This document shows positions 60,368 through 64,000 of a DNA stretch of 64,000 nt, one piece after another. Each line of letters opens with the position of its first letter. The stretch's first letter is position 1. Origin of the DNA: Ch128b sp964527925 (GTDB lineage: Bacteria; Bacteroidota; Ignavibacteria; Ch128b); assembly GCA_964527925.1 (NCBI GenBank), contig CAZGQO010000003.1:62001-126000 (forward strand), read 5' to 3'. The translations under genes were made by a program, and so were the position numbers. The notes below the pieces were generated by a model that saw only the letters and a list, made by a program, of their open reading frames with translations, searched no databases and was not told the origin of the DNA.

Positions 60368-61186
60368 TTAAAATTTAATTGAAGTTTTTATTCCAAACAC
60401 AAAATAATTGATTGAATAACTTGAAAACTTAGAATGCTGATAAACAAAAGTTGCAAAAAAGTTTTTATAGAAATTATAATCAACTCGTGCAGAATAGTTC
60501 GAAGTTTGAGTTTCAAGCTGGTTGAATAAAACCATTAAATCGGGATAGTAAAAAATTCTTCTCGAACCAATTGTGAATGACGAAGAAAATGTTAATTCAT
60601 AATTATAGAAATACGAGATAGTTGTTTGAAGAGATAAGTACCTTTGTCTCTTTGAGAAAAAACTTAATGAAGCAATAGTATTAATATAAAATTTGTAGTG
60701 CGGGAAATAATCAGACCTTAAATATACTTGATGAGATGTTAGTTTTTGATTTTTAGTTTGATTGAAGAATGCATAACCTAATCCATAGTAGAATGGATAA
60801 ACTCCATTAATCAACTCTGGTGAAATTAACAATCCACTTGTAAAATCTGGTATTGAATAAAGATCATCCTTATAATTTCCATCCACAATCATTCCATCAA
60901 TTTTAAACTTCAACTTATAGTCAAGTAACCAGTAATGTATACCTGCACTGTAATTTCTTTGTTGATAATTCCATAAATCATTCTTTATTGAAACATTATC
61001 AAAGCCAAAAACAAAATAATCCAATGAGTTCGGACTTCCACTCAAATAAAAAGAAAATTGATTTGATTTAGATTTGTCTGAATACTCTCCGAGAGTAAAA
61101 TAAGAAGAAGGCAGAATACTGAATTTTGATTGTGAGAAAATGAAAGAGACCAACAAAAGTAAAAAAATTAATATTCTACTTAACAA
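60368..61186 (-). CDS. Outer-membrane beta-barrel protein paired with a TPR protein (TTG start)
   Basis: 272 residues. Signal peptide (SRILIFLLLLVSFIFSQ), then strand-rich sequence with many aromatic residues (YFVFGFDNVSI, NYSAGIHYWLLDYKLKFKID, YQHSKFSSYSINYFVFGIK) ending TSIKF, a typical outer-membrane C-terminus. The TTG start follows AGGG and overlaps the TPR gene by 11 bases. The pair resembles, in layout only, TPR-plus-barrel (YaiO-like) outer-membrane proteins split into two genes. Confidence 0.7.
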   Translation of the reverse strand: MLSRILIFLLLLVSFIFSQSKFSILPSSYFTLGEYSDKSKSNQFSFYLSGSPNSLDYFVFGFDNVSIKNDLWNYQQRNYSAGIHYWLLDYKLKFKIDGMIVDGNYKDDLYSIPDFTSGLLISPELINGVYPFYYGLGYAFFNQTKNQKLTSHQVYLRSDYFPHYKFYINTIASLSFFSKRQRYLSLQTTISYFYNYELTFSSSFTIGSRRIFYYPDLMVLFNQLETQTSNYSARVDYNFYKNFFATFVYQHSKFSSYSINYFVFGIKTSIKF

Positions 61187-61817
61187 GTCTTAACCCTTCC
61201 ATAGCTGATTTATCGTTTTCACTGACCATAAGTGTATAGATGAAGTGTTTTTTCGCATCAGATTTTCTATTCAAATAAAAATATGTCCATCCCAAATATA
61301 GATTTGCTTCATAGTCGCTTGGATAATAATTATAAACCTTTGTTAAATACTTTTCGGATTTGCTGTAATCTTTTCGATTGAAATAAATTTGTCCCAAACG
61401 CAAATTGGCTGTGTAATTATTTGGGTCAATGGATAAAATATTCTGATAAATGTTTTCCACTTCGTTCCAGTTCTCTTTACCAGCGTAAGGCAAAGTCAAT
61501 CCCAGAAGCGGTTCGATTGAATTTTGTGGAGCTAACTCAACAGCTTTCTTATAATACTTGATTGATTCATCATATTTGTTTTGAAGATAAAACAAATAGC
61601 CAAGTCGTAAATTGATAAGATAATCATTCGAATAATTCTTATAGATATTCAACAATTCATTTGCAGCGTGAATGTAGTTTTTTTTCAAAGCAAGATTTAT
61701 TGACTTATTAAAAGCTGAAATTCTTTCATCGTTAGCCTGTGAAAAAACTGAACGAGTGAAAATTACTGTACTCGAAAGCAGAATTACGATACTTAGATAA
61801 TAAAATAATCTTTTCAT
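61176..61817 (-). CDS. TPR-repeat periplasmic protein
   Basis: 213 residues from the ATG at 61817 (GGAGG 5 bases upstream; the frame begins earlier without a site). A signal anchor (KRLFYYLSIVILLSSTVIF) is followed by five or so tetratricopeptide repeats: NLRLGYLFYLQNKYDESIKY, PLLGLTLPYAGKENWNEVE, ANLRLGQIYFNRKDYSKSEK and ANLYLGWTYFYLNRKSDAKK. TPR proteins dock partners; the downstream barrel is the natural candidate. Confidence 0.8.
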   Translation of the reverse strand: MKRLFYYLSIVILLSSTVIFTRSVFSQANDERISAFNKSINLALKKNYIHAANELLNIYKNYSNDYLINLRLGYLFYLQNKYDESIKYYKKAVELAPQNSIEPLLGLTLPYAGKENWNEVENIYQNILSIDPNNYTANLRLGQIYFNRKDYSKSEKYLTKVYNYYPSDYEANLYLGWTYFYLNRKSDAKKHFIYTLMVSENDKSAMEGLRLVK

Positions 61818-61905
61818 TTTTCCTCCAAAAGTTTTCAATACTTTCAATTTAGATTTAATTACTTACAATTTATAAAACATATAAAATGCAAGAAATTTTT
61901 ATTAT

Positions 61906-64000
61906 TCATTTTACTTGACTCAAATCAGAATCATTTCCGTTTTTCCATAAAATTCTGAGTTTATTATCACCATTTTCATACATCACCAAACTTTTCAGTT
62001 TACCATCTTTAGAAATAATCAATTCATAATATCTTTTGATTTGAAGAAGATTAAAAATTCCATTGCCCTCCAGTTTTATTCTGTTAGTGAAGACATATTC
62101 CCCCGCTTCATTAAAATCGAATTTATATTCACCGCGCGAATGGAAGACATCTGTTAATAGAATAAAGATATCGCTTATTAATCGTACAAAAATTGTGCTT
62201 AACATTGAAACAGGATAAATATCGAACCAATAAATATTTCTGCTTGTTATAAATGGAATTCTAATTGCAGCCATGTAAAAATGGTATAATGCGTCTTTTC
62301 TTTTACCAATGTAGCTTGTGAAGTAAAAAACTTCATCATCATTAAAGAAGGTTGCAATCGATCCACTGCTAGATTCGATATAAGGAATGTTAAACGGATC
62401 AATTTTTACTTCCCAAACTTCCTTTAAACTTTTTTCTCCATATTGAAATTCAACCTCATATTTATCCCCAAATTCAAACATGAAAGCATCTTTAATTTTG
62501 CTGTCTATTTCAAGTGGCTGAATTTTATCATCTTGTGCAGGATAATCGTACGATTTAAGTTCATATCGATTATTTTTATTTACAAGAAAGTGTCCGAAAG
62601 GAAATTGAATCGTCGAAGAACCAACTTTATCATTCTTTTGAAATTGAAAATGTATATGTGGTTCAGGTGAACGACCACTATTTCCACATAAACCAATAAT
62701 ACCCCCTTTTTCAACTTCATCTCCTTCCTTAACTTTTACCGAATCTTTTTTGAGATGAGAAACAGCCGAAAACAATCCCTGACCATGATCAATTATTACA
62801 GTATTACCCCAGTTCTGCTTGATGTTTATTTTTCCTATCTCATTTTCCTCTACACCATCAACAACTTTCACAACCTTACCTTTGTAAACCGCAACGACTG
62901 GTAAATTATAACAATGGAAATCATTTAATTTTATTCCACTATCTTTAAATGTTTTATTCTCTTCATCAGTTATTACAAAGTCAAATGCATATCGCCATTC
63001 AGCTTTATGAGTAAATTCGCCGTCGAATGCTTGTGAAACAGTCCACTCACCATTAAATGGCAATCTCGCATTCATAAATTTGTATTTTTCAAATCTTGAT
63101 CTTTGATTTATGTGATAATAATAATTTTCTTCTGGCGAACCTGGTTTGAAGTAAAGCAAAACAAGTTTATCAGACTTTGATCGAAATTTTAATGAATAGA
63201 CAACAAGGAAAACAGTAAAATTAAATGGTAAAACAAAAACATTGAGATTAACATTTTTGAGTACTCGAAAAAGTACGATCGTGAAAACAAACACAATTAA
63301 TGTGCTGAAAAAGGAAAGAATAATTGATCTGTTTGATGGAATGACTAACGAACCACCCAATGCAATTGAGACAAGAATTGCATTTATGCTAATTAAAATC
63401 CCATGAGTCGAAGCTGATGTGATTGAAAATATATTCATCAATATAATTGAAACTAAATAACCCAATAAAATCAGCACTGTCATTATTCTTGAGAATAATA
63501 AAATTGAAAGGAATATAATCAAACCTGAAACCCAGTGAGGTTGTAAAATAATTAAACCTAAATTAATGAGAAAAGAATTCAACCATGAAGGTAATAAATC
63601 TAAACTTAGTGAAACTGTAAATACTATGCTATTGGACTCAAACAAATTCATTTCACGATTGAACAGAATGAATAAATAAAAACTTAAAAGAAACGGGAGA
63701 CTTAAACCTGGCAAATTAAAAGCGAAGGCAAAATAATTCTCAATACTTGTAATAATGAAAAAATTTATAAGAAGAAATAAGATTAAAATCGGAATGAAAT
63801 ATTCATTAGGTTTATAAAAGAAACTCAAAGCAGCGCCAAATAACAAACCATTGAAACCATAAAATCCTTCTCTAACTTTCTTCTCATCAAAATTTAAAAT
63901 CAACGCAATTAAATTTGTAATTAAAGTAGAAAACAGAATTATTGATCCATTGATTGGGTTAATGAATGTCGCACATAAAACCAGAAAACCAAACCATCTC
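61906..64000 (-). CDS. Urea-transporter-like membrane protein fused to an M23 peptidase, 5' end outside window
   Basis: The frame continues to the window edge (base 64000), so the start is missing; 698 residues are visible. The first part has the urea-transporter features: an NPxxG-type element (FINPINGSIIL) just upstream of the TTG at 63903, then VREGFYGFNGLLFGAALSFF, with about ten membrane segments to residue 230. The last 400 residues hold an M23 (LytM) peptidase region: FTHKAEWRYAFDFVI (metal His/Asp), NTVIIDHGQGLFSAVSHL and EPHIHFQFQ (HxH motif). M23 enzymes cut peptidoglycan cross-bridges. How the two halves work together is unknown. Confidence 0.85.
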   Translation of the reverse strand, partial: RWFGFLVLCATFINPINGSIILFSTLITNLIALILNFDEKKVREGFYGFNGLLFGAALSFFYKPNEYFIPILILFLLINFFIITSIENYFAFAFNLPGLSLPFLLSFYLFILFNREMNLFESNSIVFTVSLSLDLLPSWLNSFLINLGLIILQPHWVSGLIIFLSILLFSRIMTVLILLGYLVSIILMNIFSITSASTHGILISINAILVSIALGGSLVIPSNRSIILSFFSTLIVFVFTIVLFRVLKNVNLNVFVLPFNFTVFLVVYSLKFRSKSDKLVLLYFKPGSPEENYYYHINQRSRFEKYKFMNARLPFNGEWTVSQAFDGEFTHKAEWRYAFDFVITDEENKTFKDSGIKLNDFHCYNLPVVAVYKGKVVKVVDGVEENEIGKINIKQNWGNTVIIDHGQGLFSAVSHLKKDSVKVKEGDEVEKGGIIGLCGNSGRSPEPHIHFQFQKNDKVGSSTIQFPFGHFLVNKNNRYELKSYDYPAQDDKIQPLEIDSKIKDAFMFEFGDKYEVEFQYGEKSLKEVWEVKIDPFNIPYIESSSGSIATFFNDDEVFYFTSYIGKRKDALYHFYMAAIRIPFITSRNIYWFDIYPVSMLSTIFVRLISDIFILLTDVFHSRGEYKFDFNEAGEYVFTNRIKLEGNGIFNLLQIKRYYELIISKDGKLKSLVMYENGDNKLRILWKNGNDSDLSQVK

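Noticed and set aside
1..64000. CRISPR array, insertion sequence, prophage, integron or defence island
   Set aside because: No repeat-spacer pattern, transposase or integrase reading frame, or restriction, toxin-antitoxin or CRISPR-associated gene was found on either strand.

Overview
The window is AT-rich bacterial chromosome. It is packed almost without gaps with about 66 protein genes and one tRNA; no stretch longer than about 300 bases lacks a gene. Several traits point to the Bacteroidota/Chlorobi superphylum, and Ignavibacteria-like bacteria fit best: PorV/PorQ-type outer-membrane proteins, a type IX secretion (T9SS) cargo with Asp-box repeats and a C-terminal sorting domain, a DUF4835 protein, a DUF5683 protein, and a Bacteroidota-type serine palmitoyltransferase. 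Unlike typical Bacteroidetes, many genes have clear Shine-Dalgarno sequences (AAGGAG, GGAGG), and TTG or GTG starts are common. The taxonomic call is inference from gene content; no search was run.

Layout. 1-16.5 kb is envelope biology: the 3' end of a UDP-glucuronate decarboxylase, a periplasmic thioredoxin, glycosyltransferases, a Wzx-type flippase, a FemAB-like transferase, two PorV-like proteins, a T9SS cargo and a lipoprotein. These are followed by an M50 protease, a DUF1207-like protein, a radical SAM enzyme, two membrane GT2 glycosyltransferases around a NodB deacetylase, and a lipid-flippase-like protein. 16.6-21.2 kb holds a variant c-type cytochrome lipoprotein and a likely ceramide (sphingolipid) set: epimerase/reductase, serine palmitoyltransferase and N-acyltransferase, then RlpA. 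21.2-25.0 kb holds DUF4835, a PorV-like protein and a helix-hairpin-helix outer-membrane protein.

25.0-46 kb is mostly minus-strand housekeeping in long overlapping operons: enoyl-CoA hydratase, SDR, truA, mtaB, rpsA, cmk, phoH, radC, a TPR/periplasmic-binding-protein fusion, guaA, gcvH, accC, accB, efp and a CDP-alcohol phosphatidyltransferase. A tRNA-Leu(UAG) leads into tig-clpP on the plus strand. 48.1-53.9 kb is a minus-strand chain prmC-dtd-phosphatase-like-comEC-membrane protein-sigma factor. 53.9-59.4 kb is a plus-strand chain of three GT9 glycosyltransferases, a homocysteine methyltransferase-family gene, ispE and an amidase lipoprotein. The end holds an LD-carboxypeptidase, a TPR/outer-membrane pair, and a urea-transporter/M23-peptidase fusion that runs off the window.

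No CRISPR array, insertion sequence, prophage or defence island is visible. The observations most worth checking are: interleaved inverted repeats in front of rpsA that could form a pseudoknot; an apparent ATT start codon for radC; the ceramide gene set; an EF-P with an unusual Asn-Trp-Arg tip; the urea-transporter/M23 fusion; terminator hairpins set directly in front of downstream genes; and the surface HhH protein paired with a PorV-like protein.
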